From: Patescibacteria group bacterium
GTDB taxonomy: Bacteria > Patescibacteriota > Patescibacteriia > 2-12-FULL-60-25
NCBI GenBank assembly: GCA_029004215.1
Contig: JAQULH010000006.1
Span: 1 to 49,509, forward strand
Reading direction: 5' to 3'
DNA length: 49,509 nt
The notes beneath the pieces were generated by a model, which worked only from the letters and a program-made list of their open reading frames with translations, had not been told where the DNA came from and searched no databases. This document shows, one piece after another, positions 49,426 through 49,509 of this stretch; position 1 is the stretch's first letter; every line of letters starts with the position of its first letter. Position numbers and translations under genes: made by a program.

Positions 49426-49459
49426 AAAGCCGCTGTCCTAACCGATAGACGATGGGGCC
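49385..49459 (-). tRNA. tRNA-Glu (anticodon TTC)
   Basis: 75 bases on the minus strand, with encoded CCA. Acceptor GGCCCCA/TGGGGCT (first pair G-U), D-arm around TCTATCGGTTAGGAC, anticodon stem GCGGC/GCCGT with loop TTTTCAA, and T-arm AGGGG-TTCGACT-CCCCT. The anticodon TTC reads GAA/GAG. The 3' part overlaps the recombinase 2 frame on the other strand. Confidence 0.95.
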
Positions 49460-49509
49460 AAAAGTGCGGCTATTCTAGCCAAGGATGGAGCGGATGTCAA
49501 GATGCATTC

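Noticed and set aside
1-49509. CRISPR array or Cas genes
   Set aside because: No regularly spaced direct repeats with unique spacers and no Cas motif; the repeats seen are isolated palindromes.
1-49509. Alternative genetic code (TGA as Gly)
   Set aside because: Conserved genes such as the Ro protein, guaA and purCE end at TGA in the expected place, so TGA is a stop.

Overview
The window looks like part of a Patescibacteria (Candidate Phyla Radiation) genome. The evidence is as follows. One secreted protein carries the C-terminal aromatic/glycine-rich surface module (YYIGADGKRHAFP, then SWYKDF and YKPG) that I associate with these lineages. Other secreted proteins are repeat-rich and show no recognisable homology. 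There is a short four-domain S1 protein and a PilB-type ATPase. Many genes have a -10 box only a few bases before the ATG (leaderless mRNAs). Large serine recombinases with small partner ORFs are present. TGA is used as a stop, so this is not a code-25 lineage. The genus cannot be assigned from sequence alone.

Layout. 1-1.94 kb: end of a polyprenyl-phosphate sugar transferase, a lipoprotein, a NUDIX hydrolase. 1.94-6.98 kb: a segment bounded by two near-identical 46-bp terminator repeats. It holds a minus-strand transcription unit built around a Ro60/TROVE-vWA protein, two blocks of hairpin-rich non-coding sequence, three copies of a two-hairpin leader element, and a 176-residue unknown protein. 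A divergent small-RNA-like unit and a TrmB-type regulator complete it. 7-11.4 kb: radical SAM protein, GMP synthase, and a PurC-PurE fusion (purine synthesis). 11.4-15.1 kb: Phd/RelE toxin-antitoxin pair with palindromic operators, a squalene/phytoene-synthase-like plus methyltransferase fusion overlapping a peptide deformylase, and two hypotheticals. 15.1-22.9 kb: two GT4 glycosyltransferases and two related secreted propeller-like proteins, one with seven Ig-like repeats. 22.9-36.7 kb: mostly housekeeping genes (S1, FtsH, membrane protein, PilB, TsaE/TsaD, PIF1 helicase, PLP enzyme) and a large surface protein. 36.8-39.0 kb: a secreted repeat protein. 39.07-49.4 kb: an accessory island inserted at tRNA-Glu. 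It appears to be two tandem integrative elements, each ending in a small ORF plus large serine recombinase, separated by copies of a TTGGTAG[C/A]CC core. Cargo includes a SIR2-domain protein, an XRE/ImmA pair, a terminase-small-subunit-like protein, a zinc-ribbon/OB-fold membrane protein and a MerR-like regulator.

Three observations stand out. First, the Ro-protein transcription unit has large, strand-specific structured RNAs and a thrice-repeated leader element, and is a candidate bacterial Ro ribonucleoprotein locus. Second, several families of short palindromic repeats sit in frame inside conserved genes (three in tsaD, one in tsaE, one in a glycosyltransferase), resembling Rickettsia palindromic elements. 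Third, the tandem recombinase elements at tRNA-Glu have int C-termini that run into the attachment site. Gene expression signals fall into two classes: GC-rich genes with strong Shine-Dalgarno sequences (Ro, radical SAM, guaA, purCE, HAD, lipoprotein) and genes with -10 boxes 6-13 bp from the ATG and no Shine-Dalgarno.
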